64,000 nucleotides of DNA, taken from an uncultured Flavobacteriaceae bacterium. GTDB taxonomy: Bacteria > Bacteroidota > Bacteroidia > Flavobacteriales > Flavobacteriaceae. The stretch covers positions 62,001 to 126,000 of the forward strand of contig CALHGE010000005.1 of assembly GCA_938029725.1 (NCBI GenBank), in the 5' to 3' direction. Shown here one piece after another: positions 52,075-61,492 of the stretch. The notes below the pieces were generated by a model. That model was not told where the DNA came from. It searched no databases and worked only from the letters and a program-made list of their open reading frames with translations. The stretch's first letter is position 1, and each line of letters opens with the position of its first letter. Made by a program: the position numbers and the translations under genes.

Positions 52075-53670
52075 ATGAAAAAAAACACTCATAATGCAAA
52101 GCTATTTTTCGTCGCCATTCTTTTCCTAAGTCATTTGATTCATGCTCAAGATACATATCAACGAAATACATCAGCAGATGTACAAAGCTATATTTTCAAC
52201 CTTACTTTAAACGATACTAATAATCAAATCTATGGAGAGGCTATTGTTACCGTAGCGTTTAAAAAAGAAATAAATGCATTTGCATTAGACCTTATCGCAA
52301 AATCAGAAACCTTTGGTATGGAAATTATCGGAATTTTTGAAGATTCTGTAAAGATTGACTATGCTTATGAAGACAACAAAATTAAAATTATCCCAAAGGC
52401 TTCAGCATCAAAACAACGAAGCTACAAAATTCAATATCACGGTATTGCTGAAAGAGGTCTGGTAATCGATACTACGAAATTTGGACAACGCTCTTTCTTT
52501 GGTGATAACTGGCCAAATTTAGCCAGGCATTGGCTCCCTTCTGTTGATCATCCATCTGATAAAGCCAGTATTGAATTTCGAATTACGGCACCTGATCATT
52601 ATGATGTAGTCGCTACAGGAAAAAAAACTGAAGAGAGTAATTTGGGCGACGGTAACAAATTGACCACCTATAAAGAGCCCGCTCCTGTTGCGATGAAAGT
52701 AGTCACTATAGGAGTTACTAAATTTGCCAATCGCCTTTTGGGCGAAGTCGCGGGCATCCCCATTTCTGCATGGGTATATCCTGAAAATAGGCTAGATGGT
52801 TTTTCTGATTATGGGGTTGCGACCAAGGTCATAAAATACTTTATGAACAACATTGGTCCGTATTCCTATGCAAAGCTGGCTAATGTGCAAGCCAAAACCC
52901 AATGGGGAGGCTTGGAGAATGCTGGCACCATTTCATATTTCGAAAATTCCGTAACCGGAAAAAATGAGGTAGAAGGCTTAATTGCGCACGAAATTGCGCA
53001 TCAATGGTTTGGTAATTCTGCTTCAGAAAATGATTGGAACCATGTTTGGCTTAGTGAGGGTTTTGCGACCTACTTTACTATTTTATATCAAGAAAGTGTT
53101 TATGGTGATCAAAAGCGTAAAGAAGAGTTGTTGCTTGATCGAAATCAGATTATTGATTATTACAAGAAAAAACCCGCTCCGATAGTTGACCCTAGTATAG
53201 TAGATCCAATGAAAGTTTTAAGCACAAACACCTATCAAAAAGGAGCTTGGGTATTGCATATGCTACGCCATAAATTAGGTGATGAAACTTTTTGGAAAGG
53301 TATACGCAGGTACTATGCCGTATTTCAAAACTCTAATGCGATGACCATAGATTTTCAAAAAGTTATGGAAGAAGTATCAGGACAAACCCTGCAGTACTTT
53401 TTTCAACAATGGGTTTTTACAAAGGGTTATCCAGAAATAAAATGGACCTGGACGTATAAAAAAAATAAAGTAATCATAAGCCTTAACCAAATTCAAGACC
53501 ATAGCTTATTTGATTTTCCTTTGGCAATCGCAATTGAAAAAGATGGGGAATTTATAATTTCTTCAGTTCACGTAAACAAGAAAAAAAATACTTTTGAAAT
53601 AGCAATTGATTCAAAACCAAGTTCGGTGCGTCTCGATCCTAATATTTCGCTTTTATTCGAAGAAAGATAG
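52075..53670 (+). CDS. M1-family zinc aminopeptidase, short form
   Basis: Start set at ATG 52075; a TTG two codons upstream is less likely. 531 residues, Sec signal ending LIHAQ. The zinc motif is H305-E306-x-x-H309 in HEIAHQWFGN, with third ligand Glu328 in LSEGF, and GGLEN stands for the GAMEN exopeptidase motif. M1 enzymes remove N-terminal residues from peptides. The protein stops soon after the catalytic domain, so it lacks the large helical C-terminal domain of PepN. It is probably periplasmic or secreted. Ordinary for Bacteroidota. Confidence 0.88.
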   Translation: MKKNTHNAKLFFVAILFLSHLIHAQDTYQRNTSADVQSYIFNLTLNDTNNQIYGEAIVTVAFKKEINAFALDLIAKSETFGMEIIGIFEDSVKIDYAYEDNKIKIIPKASASKQRSYKIQYHGIAERGLVIDTTKFGQRSFFGDNWPNLARHWLPSVDHPSDKASIEFRITAPDHYDVVATGKKTEESNLGDGNKLTTYKEPAPVAMKVVTIGVTKFANRLLGEVAGIPISAWVYPENRLDGFSDYGVATKVIKYFMNNIGPYSYAKLANVQAKTQWGGLENAGTISYFENSVTGKNEVEGLIAHEIAHQWFGNSASENDWNHVWLSEGFATYFTILYQESVYGDQKRKEELLLDRNQIIDYYKKKPAPIVDPSIVDPMKVLSTNTYQKGAWVLHMLRHKLGDETFWKGIRRYYAVFQNSNAMTIDFQKVMEEVSGQTLQYFFQQWVFTKGYPEIKWTWTYKKNKVIISLNQIQDHSLFDFPLAIAIEKDGEFIISSVHVNKKKNTFEIAIDSKPSSVRLDPNISLLFEER

Positions 53671-53829
53671 CGCCCCATTGCTAGTAAAACATATTAGAAA
53701 TGGCAGTGTAGTATTTAATTCACTAGCACTCTTTTAAGTAAAAAATGTGCGAGTAACCGCCTATTGCAATACCTACAATAGGCCCTTGATAAGAAATCAC
53801 TTAGCGCTTGTCTAAGTAACGAATCTATT
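53671..53829. other. Convergent spacer with two hairpins
   Basis: Between the M1 peptidase and the pseudouridine synthase are GCCTATTG (53759-53766) / CAATAGGC (53776-53783) and ACTTAG (53799-53804) / CTAAGT (53812-53817). Neither is followed by a proper T-run. They could terminate one or both transcripts weakly. Confidence 0.4.
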
Positions 53830-54672
53830 CTATTGAACCATTCCTAAATTAATAACCTCTTGATCGGTAAGGTATCTCCAGTGACCTCTAGGAAGGTCTT
53901 TTTTAGTAAGAGAACCATACACAACGCGATCGAGTTTTGTTACTTCATAATCGAGTTCTTCAAACAAACGTTTTACGATATTATTTCTTGAGCTGTAAAT
54001 TTCAATACCCACCTGATTCTTAGGAGAATTGTCTACAAAGCTAATATCTTGTACACGCACAGAATGTTCTTCTACAGTTATACCTTCTTTAATTCGCTTT
54101 AAATCAGCACTCCGTAATTCTTTCGTCAACGTGACATGAAATATTTTTCGGATTCCGTTTTTTGGTCTTGCTAGTCTTTTGGAGAGTTCTCCATCATTAG
54201 TAAACAATAATAAGCCTGTGGTGCTTTTATCTAGCTTATCTATAGGGGATAATTCAGATTTAGAGGCTCCTGAAACTAAACTATTCACAGTACGTCTTCC
54301 TCTTTCATCTTTACCTGTGGTGACAAAATCTTTAGGTTTGTTTAATAAAACGTATTCCTTTTTTATAGGATTCAATCGCCGCCCGTCAAAACGAACATCA
54401 TCTGTCAATTGTACCTTGTAACCCATTTCAGAAATGGGTTTTCCGTTTACGGTAACATTTCCAGCAGAAATATAAATATCAGCTTCGCGTCGCGAACAGA
54501 CACCAGAGTTGGCAACATAACGATTCAAACGAATTTCGTTCGGGTTCGATGACTTCTTGGTTTCTGTCTTTTTCTTTATGGAAGCGTTTGCTTTTGTATT
54601 CCGTCTATTACGGAAAGCACCTTCATCTTTTCCTGATTTCTTATAATCCTTTTTGGAATCTGACTTGGCCAT
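53830..54672 (-). CDS. Pseudouridine synthase, RluB/RsuA type
   Basis: 280 residues. A highly basic N-terminal tail (~1-45) is followed by an S4 domain (LNRYVANSGVCSRREAD) and the catalytic domain with the Asp in IDKLDKSTTGLLL. Later KNQVGIEIYSSRNNIVKRLFEEL is typical. Members isomerise a uridine in 23S or 16S rRNA. It is the usual flavobacterial form with a long Lys-rich leader. The target nucleotide is not predictable with certainty; RluB (23S U2605) is the most likely paralogue. Confidence 0.88.
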   Translation of the reverse strand: MAKSDSKKDYKKSGKDEGAFRNRRNTKANASIKKKTETKKSSNPNEIRLNRYVANSGVCSRREADIYISAGNVTVNGKPISEMGYKVQLTDDVRFDGRRLNPIKKEYVLLNKPKDFVTTGKDERGRRTVNSLVSGASKSELSPIDKLDKSTTGLLLFTNDGELSKRLARPKNGIRKIFHVTLTKELRSADLKRIKEGITVEEHSVRVQDISFVDNSPKNQVGIEIYSSRNNIVKRLFEELDYEVTKLDRVVYGSLTKKDLPRGHWRYLTDQEVINLGMVQ

Positions 54673-54698
54673 GGTTTTAATTTAGGTGCAAAGGTAGG

Positions 54699-55649
54699 TT
54701 AATCCTCAAACTCCACCGTAGACTGTCGTTCTCTATTTACAATCAATTTTGTTACGTCTGGTCTTGAGTAGTGACCCACGCAATCAAAATTTTGCCGTTC
54801 CTCGTATACACGGTTAAAATCTAAATCTTGATAAATCAAACCTTCCTTATGAAGTACAGGTTCGATAATCCATTCTCCATCGGGGCCAGCAATACAAGAA
54901 CCCCCATTAGCAAGTATTTCAGGTGCTTTTGCTAAAATTGCATCCAAATGAGGCGTGTCTTTTGGAAAATCCGTTTTTTTCATCAATGACGAAACTGAAA
55001 TCACATAACTTCTAGACTCGCGGGCAATGAATCGGGTAATATCTTTGGTGTTATGATCGCTTCCTGGCCACACGGCTATATGCAAGTTCTCACCTTGACC
55101 ATAGAGTGCAGTTCTCGGTAATGGCATCCAATTTTCCCAGCAATTGAGTCCGCCGACCGTAAATTCTTTAAGCGGGTGCACCTGTAACCCATTACCATCG
55201 CCAGGTGCCCAAGTAAGGCGTTCGTCATACGTAGGCTGTAGCTTTCTGTGAACTGATTTTATTTCTCCCTTTTGATTGATATATACCAAAGAAGCATAAA
55301 TACTATGCCCTCCTCTGTTCTGAGCACGTTCCATAATTCCTAAATAAATGGCGATGCTGTTCTCTTGTGCCAATTTGCAAATAGAATCTAATTCTCCAAG
55401 TTCAATTTGAATTGAATTGCGAACATAGTGGGCATGCAATTCTTTGTTTACTTTTTTATCCCACTCAGCACCATCTGTAAGCGCCAACCAAAATGGATAT
55501 CCGGGCAATAGCGCTTCTCCAAAAACAACAAGCTCTGCTTTCTCATTTGCAGCTTCCTGAATTATTGTTTCGATTTTTTGAAGTGTTTCTGATTTATTCA
55601 GCCAAACGGGGGCAATTTGAGCAAGTGCTACTTTTAGTATGTTTTTCAT
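54699..55649 (-). CDS. Nitrilase-family carbon-nitrogen hydrolase
   Basis: 316 residues with the Glu-Lys-Glu-Cys set of the family: Glu45 (VFGEALLPGYP), Lys137 (HRKLQPT), Glu143 (YDERLTW) and nucleophile Cys170 (LNCWENWMP). The GLNCWEN and PGYPFW forms are those of true nitrilase / cyanide-hydratase-like members that turn nitriles into carboxylates. Cytoplasmic. It lies 26 bp upstream of the pseudouridine synthase on the same strand. Natural substrate unknown. Confidence 0.85.
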   Translation of the reverse strand: MKNILKVALAQIAPVWLNKSETLQKIETIIQEAANEKAELVVFGEALLPGYPFWLALTDGAEWDKKVNKELHAHYVRNSIQIELGELDSICKLAQENSIAIYLGIMERAQNRGGHSIYASLVYINQKGEIKSVHRKLQPTYDERLTWAPGDGNGLQVHPLKEFTVGGLNCWENWMPLPRTALYGQGENLHIAVWPGSDHNTKDITRFIARESRSYVISVSSLMKKTDFPKDTPHLDAILAKAPEILANGGSCIAGPDGEWIIEPVLHKEGLIYQDLDFNRVYEERQNFDCVGHYSRPDVTKLIVNRERQSTVEFED

Positions 55650-55949
55650 AGTAATAAAGAATAGAGAACAAAGATATAAGAATACAGACTGAAGACTATC
55701 AATCTTGATATTTAGCTAAGGCTGAGATATCTTTTACACTGTTTTGAATAACTTTTAAAAACAGTTTTCTCCATCATGAGATTCATATAGCGCTCTATCG
55801 CTTGAATACAATGCTTTAAAATATTATATTGATTTTAGCGCCGCAGTCCTCCGCTCCGCTCAAGCTGACCGCTTGATTTTCTATCTCCTCTCTTCTCTTT
55901 AGTCCTGCTTGGTGGCTCCCTTCTCCCTTTGGTCTCGCCACTTTTTAAC
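55650..55949. repeat. 300-bp spacer with inverted-repeat element and CT-rich tract
   Basis: No coding frame is convincing. At 55843-55876 a CTCCGCTCCGCTCAAG segment includes the hairpin TCAAGC (55860-55865) / GCTTGA (55871-55876). It is followed by a strongly pyrimidine-rich stretch to about 55936. The core CTGACCGC also occurs at 34.52 kb. It looks like the same class of dispersed intergenic element seen elsewhere in the window. Confidence 0.45.
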
Positions 55950-56855
55950 CTACAGAATACGATTTAAAACAAGATCAACATCAATTAGTAAGATACTAAA
56001 GACACCAGCAATGATTATAAATTTCAAAATATTATGCAACCAAACATAATGCTTCTTGGTCTTAGATCTCATCAGTAATACAAGAAATAAAATCAAGAGC
56101 GCAATACAGCCAACAAAATAGTAATTCATTAAGCCCACATCAAATTTTGTTATCAGTAAAAGAGACGGAATTAGGCTAAGCAAAATCAAAGCTGCAATAC
56201 AAATTTTTGAAATTCCAGCCCCATATATAATAGGAATGGTCTTATAGTTTTGCGTCAAATCACCTTTCATATTCTCCAAATCCTTTATCATTTCACGCAC
56301 CAAAATCAATAGAAACAAAAAGATAGCATGAACAAAGATTACCGTTTCAAAGTTTTTATAATACACAAAAACGGCAAAGAATGGAGCAATGGCTAAAGTC
56401 GCCGAAACAAAATTTCCTATAAAAGGAACTTTTTTAAGTTTGTGCGAATAAAACCAAATTCCGAAGATATAGGCAGAGAAAAAGAATACCGCTCGAAAAG
56501 ATACATAGCTCGCAGCAAAAACTGCTAAAAAGTTAAGAATGAAGTAAGTTGTCAATTTAAATCTTTGGCTTACCAATCTATCCAACATGCTTTTATTGGG
56601 CTTGTTGATTAAATCCTTTTCAGCATCATAAAAACTATTGATGATATATCCACTGGCTACAACCAGCGCCGAAGACACTACAATAAAAAATAGATTTAAG
56701 TCCAAAATGACTTTATGAAGTGGCAAATCTGGAGATAAAATATAGATAGAGGCTAAGTACTGAGCCAAAGCAATCATAAGAATATTAAACCCTCTGACGA
56801 CAGAAAACAGACTCAATAACTTTAAAAGCAAGAGTTTGTTTTTTCTACTTAGCAT
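55950..56855 (-). CDS. UbiA-family prenyltransferase
   Basis: 301 residues, about nine membrane helices, with both Asp-rich prenyl-diphosphate motifs: NxxxDxxxD (Asn73, Asp77, Asp81) and the DLENMKGD motif (Asp192, Asp199). UbiA enzymes join an isoprenoid chain to an acceptor in the membrane. In Bacteroidota close relatives are annotated geranylgeranylglycerol-phosphate geranylgeranyltransferase. It is 15 bp downstream of mevalonate kinase and shares that operon, so its isoprenoid substrate comes from the same pathway. Acceptor uncertain; menaquinone or heme pathways are alternatives. Confidence 0.85.
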   Translation of the reverse strand: MLSRKNKLLLLKLLSLFSVVRGFNILMIALAQYLASIYILSPDLPLHKVILDLNLFFIVVSSALVVASGYIINSFYDAEKDLINKPNKSMLDRLVSQRFKLTTYFILNFLAVFAASYVSFRAVFFFSAYIFGIWFYSHKLKKVPFIGNFVSATLAIAPFFAVFVYYKNFETVIFVHAIFLFLLILVREMIKDLENMKGDLTQNYKTIPIIYGAGISKICIAALILLSLIPSLLLITKFDVGLMNYYFVGCIALLILFLVLLMRSKTKKHYVWLHNILKFIIIAGVFSILLIDVDLVLNRIL

Positions 56856-56870
56856 TGAAAATGTGTTGCA

Positions 56871-57809
56871 TTAGAAGTTGTACACCACTTCTAGCTTATA
56901 GTCTTTAAGTGCTGATTGCGCCTTGTCAATATCTTGAGTGAAGCCTAAAATATAACCGCCACCACCTGAACCACAAAGTTTTAGATAATAGTCGTTTGTT
57001 TCGATTCCTTGTTGCCAAAGTTGATGAAATTTTGCAGGAATCATAGGTTTAAAGTTATCCAAAACCACATGTGAGAGTTGCTTTAGATTTCCGAAAAGTG
57101 ATTTCACATTACCATTTACGAAATCTTCTACACAGGCATCGGTATGTTTGATGAATTGATTCTTCAACATGGCTCGAAAACCTTCTTGCTTCATCTTTTC
57201 CATAAACAATTGAACCATCGGCGCAGTTTCTCCTGTCGAACCGCTGTCTAATAAAAATACAGCACCTTTACCTTCGGTATTTTGACTAGGTATGCTTGTA
57301 GATTCTATGTTGTCTTGAGAGTTAATCAAAATAGGTAAACTCAAATAGCTGTTTAAAGGGTCAAGACCAGATGACATTCCGTGGAAGAAAGATTCCATCT
57401 TGCCAAAAATCTGTTTTAGTTTTAAAAGCTTTTCTCGTGTAAGGTTTTCAAGAACTGTAATCTTATCTTTTGCGTATTGGTCGTAAACTGCTGCTACCAG
57501 AGCACCGCTACTTCCAACGCCATATCCTTGAGGAATAGAGCTATCGAAATACATTCCTGCTGCAACATCTTTTTTCAATTCATCAAAATCGAAAGAGACT
57601 AACTTCGGTTCTTGCTCAGTAACTTCTTCTAGATATCTTACCAAATTCTTTAAGTGAGCATTTGATTCTAAGGCCTCCTTAGATGGGTTATCATCTGTCT
57701 TTAGCGCACCCTTGAAAAAGTTGTAGGGAATAGATAGACCTTTAGAATCTTTTATAATTCCGTATTCACCAAAGAGGAGTATTTTAGAATAAAATAAGGG
57801 ACCTTTCAT
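56871..57809 (-). CDS. Mevalonate kinase-type GHMP kinase
   Basis: Start at 57809 (MKGPLFYSKILLFGEYGI), where homologues begin; an ATG at 57833 is possible. About 312 residues. GHMP motifs: SKILLFGEYGI, QGYGVGSSGALVAA (~92-105), a GLDPLNSYL substrate-side motif and the C-terminal CGSGGGGYILGF. It phosphorylates mevalonate. It is 36 bp downstream of the decarboxylase. The family can also contain phosphomevalonate kinase, so the role is split with the GYDIA protein at 6.3 kb by elimination. Confidence 0.85.
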   Translation of the reverse strand: MKGPLFYSKILLFGEYGIIKDSKGLSIPYNFFKGALKTDDNPSKEALESNAHLKNLVRYLEEVTEQEPKLVSFDFDELKKDVAAGMYFDSSIPQGYGVGSSGALVAAVYDQYAKDKITVLENLTREKLLKLKQIFGKMESFFHGMSSGLDPLNSYLSLPILINSQDNIESTSIPSQNTEGKGAVFLLDSGSTGETAPMVQLFMEKMKQEGFRAMLKNQFIKHTDACVEDFVNGNVKSLFGNLKQLSHVVLDNFKPMIPAKFHQLWQQGIETNDYYLKLCGSGGGGYILGFTQDIDKAQSALKDYKLEVVYNF

Positions 57810-57869
57810 ATACTGTTTAGATTCGCAATTCAATACTTAACGCTTATAAGACGAAAATATGATTAAAAG

Positions 57870-58952
57870 TTACAATTTTTTGGCTCCAAAACCAATTCGA
57901 TCACAAATGTACTGTCCATTTTCGCAATATGCAACAAGCTCATTCTTAATAAATTGAAATACTTCTTCCTTTTCACTTTCAGGGTATAATACATGTACAT
58001 TCGCCCCCGCATCTAAAGTAAAGCAGACATTTGTATTAGAACTCTCACGAAATGCCCATATTTTATTAATGATTTCAAGCGTATTAGGCTTCATCAAAAC
58101 AAAATAAGGCAAACTTGTCATCATCATCGCATGAAGTGTGAGCGCTTCACTTTCAACAATCTCTATAAAGCTTTTTAAATCTCCTTCAGAAAAAACCGCT
58201 TGTAACTTTGTCAGGTTTTCATGCGCTTGAGCGAACCGATTTTTAGCAAAAGGATGATTGTGCATTAAATCGTGCCCAACCGTGCTACTTACCTGCTTTT
58301 GCCCCTTATCAACCAGTAAAATAGTATCATGGTAGTTTTTAAAAACAGCATGCACCTTATAGGGGTATTTGACCCCATACAAATCAGAACTTTCTGCAAT
58401 GTCTGAATGAGCACCCCATTGGATCAAATCACCTTCAATACTTCTGCAGGCGCTGCCCGATCCAAGACGAGCTAAAAAAGAGGCTTTTTTATTAAAAAAG
58501 TCTTGATTTATTTCCGGATTCAACTTCTTTTCAATCGACATCAAACAGAGTGCTAGCGCCGACATACCACTAGCAGAAGAAGCTATACCACTGCTATGTG
58601 GAAAAGAGTTAGAAGTTTCAATCTTAAAATGATACTCCTTTAAAAAAGGAAGATAGCTCTCAATACGCCCAAAGAAAATTTTAATTTTAGGCTTGAACTC
58701 TTCTTTAGGTTTTCCTTCGAACAACAAATCAAATGAGAAATCTGAAGATTTTGACGCTAGCTTGTTATACGAAATGGATGTTGTAGTCGCACAGGCATCT
58801 AGGGTGAAACTTATAGATGGATTCGCAGGAATTTGGTTGTCTTTTTTCCCCCAATACTTCACAAGTGCGATATTGCTTGGAGATTTATAAGTTACTTTTC
58901 CGGCTGTAATTTCATTCGAATATACAGACGGAATAAAGTTTTTATGAGTCAT
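57870..58952 (-). CDS. mvaD: Diphosphomevalonate decarboxylase
   Basis: 360 residues. Family signature near the start SPSNIALVKYWGKKDN (~24-39) with the catalytic Lys and PANPSISFTLD; later SSGIASSASGMSAL is the ATP loop and SGSACRS follows. The enzyme decarboxylates mevalonate diphosphate to isopentenyl diphosphate. It heads the minus-strand set mvaD, mevalonate kinase, UbiA. A TATCTTTG-type -7 box lies upstream on the minus strand (58970-58977), without a clear -33 box. Confidence 0.92.
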   Translation of the reverse strand: MTHKNFIPSVYSNEITAGKVTYKSPSNIALVKYWGKKDNQIPANPSISFTLDACATTTSISYNKLASKSSDFSFDLLFEGKPKEEFKPKIKIFFGRIESYLPFLKEYHFKIETSNSFPHSSGIASSASGMSALALCLMSIEKKLNPEINQDFFNKKASFLARLGSGSACRSIEGDLIQWGAHSDIAESSDLYGVKYPYKVHAVFKNYHDTILLVDKGQKQVSSTVGHDLMHNHPFAKNRFAQAHENLTKLQAVFSEGDLKSFIEIVESEALTLHAMMMTSLPYFVLMKPNTLEIINKIWAFRESSNTNVCFTLDAGANVHVLYPESEKEEVFQFIKNELVAYCENGQYICDRIGFGAKKL

Positions 58953-59150
58953 TCAAAACGGAATTTACGCAAAGATAGTTGTTCGCCTATAAATTCGCTA
59001 CTTTAGAGTGCAAACCAGCACTTTGTAAAAATCGCCTTGTATCAACATTGCCTTATTTATTTGCTTTCTCATAGCCTGGTTCCGCAACTACTTTGAATTA
59101 TACTATTTGGGAGTTTAATTTATTTACACCCCTTTAATAAATATGCTACT

Positions 59151-59672
59151 ATGGGTGAAATAATCATTAGAAATGCAACAGTAGCAGACGCCGAGTACAT
59201 ATCTCTTTTGGGTAGAATTACCTTTAGCGAAACATTTGGCAATCATTTTAAGGACAAGCAAGACTTAGTTAATTACTACGAACGCACGTTTTCTGTTCAA
59301 AAAATCAGGAGTAGCATTAAAAATCTAAATAACGTTTTTTGGCTAGCATTTGCAAATGATCTACCGGTTGGTTATGCCAAGTTAAAATTGAATTCCTCTT
59401 CTTCATTTATTACATCGGGTAGAGCATCGCAACTTCAAAAAATTTATGTGCTAAAAGATTTTCTCTCCTTAAAAATCGGGTACAAGCTTCAAAGTAAAGT
59501 ACTTGCCAAGGCAACAGAAAATAAGAGTGACTATATCTGGTTATCTGTTCTGGAAAGTAATGAAAGAGCTAGTGCCTTTTACCGAAAAAATAATTTTTCA
59601 CAAGTTGGAACCCATGGTTTTGAAATCGGCAAAGAAGAGTTTTCATTTATTGTACTATCTAGAAACCTATAG
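59151..59672 (+). CDS. GNAT-family acetyltransferase
   Basis: 173 residues with a GNAT fold: NATVADAEYISLL at the start, LQKIYVLKDFLSLKIGYKL around the acyl-CoA loop and WLSVLESNERASAFYRKNNF at the end. It resembles RimI- or PaiA-like N-acetyltransferases, although the usual Q/RxxGxG loop is degenerate here (LSLKIGYKL). The acceptor is unknown. It is convergent with DUF1697 with adjacent stops. Nothing in context points to a pathway. Confidence 0.8.
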   Translation: MGEIIIRNATVADAEYISLLGRITFSETFGNHFKDKQDLVNYYERTFSVQKIRSSIKNLNNVFWLAFANDLPVGYAKLKLNSSSSFITSGRASQLQKIYVLKDFLSLKIGYKLQSKVLAKATENKSDYIWLSVLESNERASAFYRKNNFSQVGTHGFEIGKEEFSFIVLSRNL

Positions 59673-60212
59673 TTAAATGCTCAATTCTAATACCTTTAGT
59701 AGGGTTCTATGATTTCTAGTTGTGGCAGTAATCTGTAACTTGCGTTCGATTATGTTGTTTGTCAACTTCGCCTTTCCTGCGCCATTTAAACAGTTCAAGT
59801 AAACGCAATTCTTACCAAAAGAAAATAATTCACTAGGGTAATCTTCTTGAACTAATTTGGCAATTAACTCTTGTTCGGGCTCACTCTTTAAAAGCACATA
59901 GTAGATTCTATTGGCCTCTAAATCTTCTTTTTGAGTATACGGGCTTTCTTCAAGTATCGCCTCTATTTCTGTTCTGGTCTTTACCGTAACAGGAACGTTA
60001 AAACCAAAAGTATCAGCGATACCTGTTTTTATTTTTTCTTCTAAGCCTAGCCTATTCTTTTCAGCTGATTTAAAAATAACATTTCCGCTTTGAATATAAG
60101 TTACTACATCTTCAAAGCCATTCTTTATCATCATTGCTTTTAACTCGGCCATTTTTATTTTCTTGTGACCACTGACATTAATCCCTCTTAATAATGCTAT
60201 GTATGTATTCAT
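59673..60212 (-). CDS. DUF1697 protein
   Basis: 179 residues. The N-terminus YIALLRGINVSGHKKIKMAEL is the DUF1697 signature, and the ENRIYYVLL and CVYLNCLNGAGKAKLTNN blocks follow in the usual order. The family has a ferredoxin-like fold and no established activity. The gene begins inside the end of the flavoprotein gene (4-bp overlap, ATGA), so it is translationally coupled to it. Confidence 0.88.
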   Translation of the reverse strand: MNTYIALLRGINVSGHKKIKMAELKAMMIKNGFEDVVTYIQSGNVIFKSAEKNRLGLEEKIKTGIADTFGFNVPVTVKTRTEIEAILEESPYTQKEDLEANRIYYVLLKSEPEQELIAKLVQEDYPSELFSFGKNCVYLNCLNGAGKAKLTNNIIERKLQITATTRNHRTLLKVLELSI

Positions 60213-61492
60213 GTATTGTTCCTAGTGATACCCTTAGCGGCTATATACCCCCCCGACCATGCGTTTTGAAAGTTGAACCCCCCTGTGATGGCATCTACAT
60301 CAATTACTTCTCCTGCAAAAAAGAGATTTGGATGTAATTTGCTTTCATATGTTTTAAAATTAATCTCTTTGAGATTTACGCCTCCCGCAGTTACAAATTC
60401 CTCTTTAAAAGTGCTCTTACCGTCAACCTCGAAATCACATTTTGTTAGTTGATCGGCAAGCGATTGTAACTGTACTTTATTTGTATCTGCCCATTTCATA
60501 TCTTCTGGAATACCGGAAGCTCTGACCAAATTAGTCCATAAGCGCCTTGGAACTTCAACTGCTTTTGTTCGCAACACCGTTTTTTTAGCTTCTATCTCTT
60601 TGATTTCTTGCAACAGGTTTATGACTTGCTCAGAATGATAGTCAGGAAGCCAGTTGATTCTCAACTGAAACTTATAGCTCATCTCATTTAAAATCTTTGC
60701 ACCCCAAGCCGATAGTTTTAAAATAGCAGGCCCGCTCATGCCCCAATGTGTAATTAAAAGAGGGCCTTCAGAATTAAGAAGCACTTTGTCGGCTACTCTC
60801 GTTTTTAGCGGTATGGTTATTTTAGGTTGAAAAACTTTCTTTGCCAAAACCTCAACACTAGCATAGGTACTTACACCAGGAATTCCCTTAATGCGCTCAT
60901 CTAGTATGTTGAATGTAAATAAAGAAGGTACTGCCTTTTCTACCGAGTGCCCGAGCTTTTCAAGCATCTTCCAAATTTTAGGATTACTACCCGTCGCTAT
61001 CAGCAATTTTTTACATTGGTAGGTTTTCTTTATGGATGTAATCTCCCAAATCTTTTCATCATCCTTCTTTACAGAAGCGATTCCAACAACGCTGCTATGT
61101 TTGAGAACCTGAACACCCAATCGATTAGCTTCGTTCAAAAAACAATCAATTATCGTTTGAGAAGAGTTAGAAACAGGAAACATTCTGCCGTCATCTTCTA
61201 TCTTTAAATCAATACCTCGCTCCTCAAAAAAGGAAACTGTATCGCCGCTACAATAGGTGTGAAAAGGCCCTAAAAGCTCCTTCTCTCCTCTTGGGTAATT
61301 TTTAACTAGCTCGCTTGGGTCGAACTCTGCATGAGTGACATTACATCTTCCCCCACCAGAAACTTTTACTTTTGAAAGTACTTCTTTACCTCGCTCGAGA
61401 ATCGCAATTTTTAAACTTGAATCAGCCTCCGCAATATGAATTGCTGCATAGAATCCTGCTGCGCCTCCTCCAACAATTAGTACATCAAACAT
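60209..61492 (-). CDS. HI0933/BaiN-type FAD-dependent oxidoreductase
   Basis: 427 residues with the N-terminal FAD motif IVGGGAAGFYAAIHIAEA, SGGGRCNVTH at ~45-54, and the C-terminal AGEVIDVDAITGGFNFQNAW, which is diagnostic of the HI0933/YhiN family. Members are flavoproteins of mostly unknown biological reaction; BaiN reduces bile acids, and a housekeeping role is suspected. Coupled on both sides: 4-bp overlap with DUF1697 and a 1-bp overlap with the phosphodiesterase. Confidence 0.88.
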   Translation of the reverse strand: MFDVLIVGGGAAGFYAAIHIAEADSSLKIAILERGKEVLSKVKVSGGGRCNVTHAEFDPSELVKNYPRGEKELLGPFHTYCSGDTVSFFEERGIDLKIEDDGRMFPVSNSSQTIIDCFLNEANRLGVQVLKHSSVVGIASVKKDDEKIWEITSIKKTYQCKKLLIATGSNPKIWKMLEKLGHSVEKAVPSLFTFNILDERIKGIPGVSTYASVEVLAKKVFQPKITIPLKTRVADKVLLNSEGPLLITHWGMSGPAILKLSAWGAKILNEMSYKFQLRINWLPDYHSEQVINLLQEIKEIEAKKTVLRTKAVEVPRRLWTNLVRASGIPEDMKWADTNKVQLQSLADQLTKCDFEVDGKSTFKEEFVTAGGVNLKEINFKTYESKLHPNLFFAGEVIDVDAITGGFNFQNAWSGGYIAAKGITRNNT

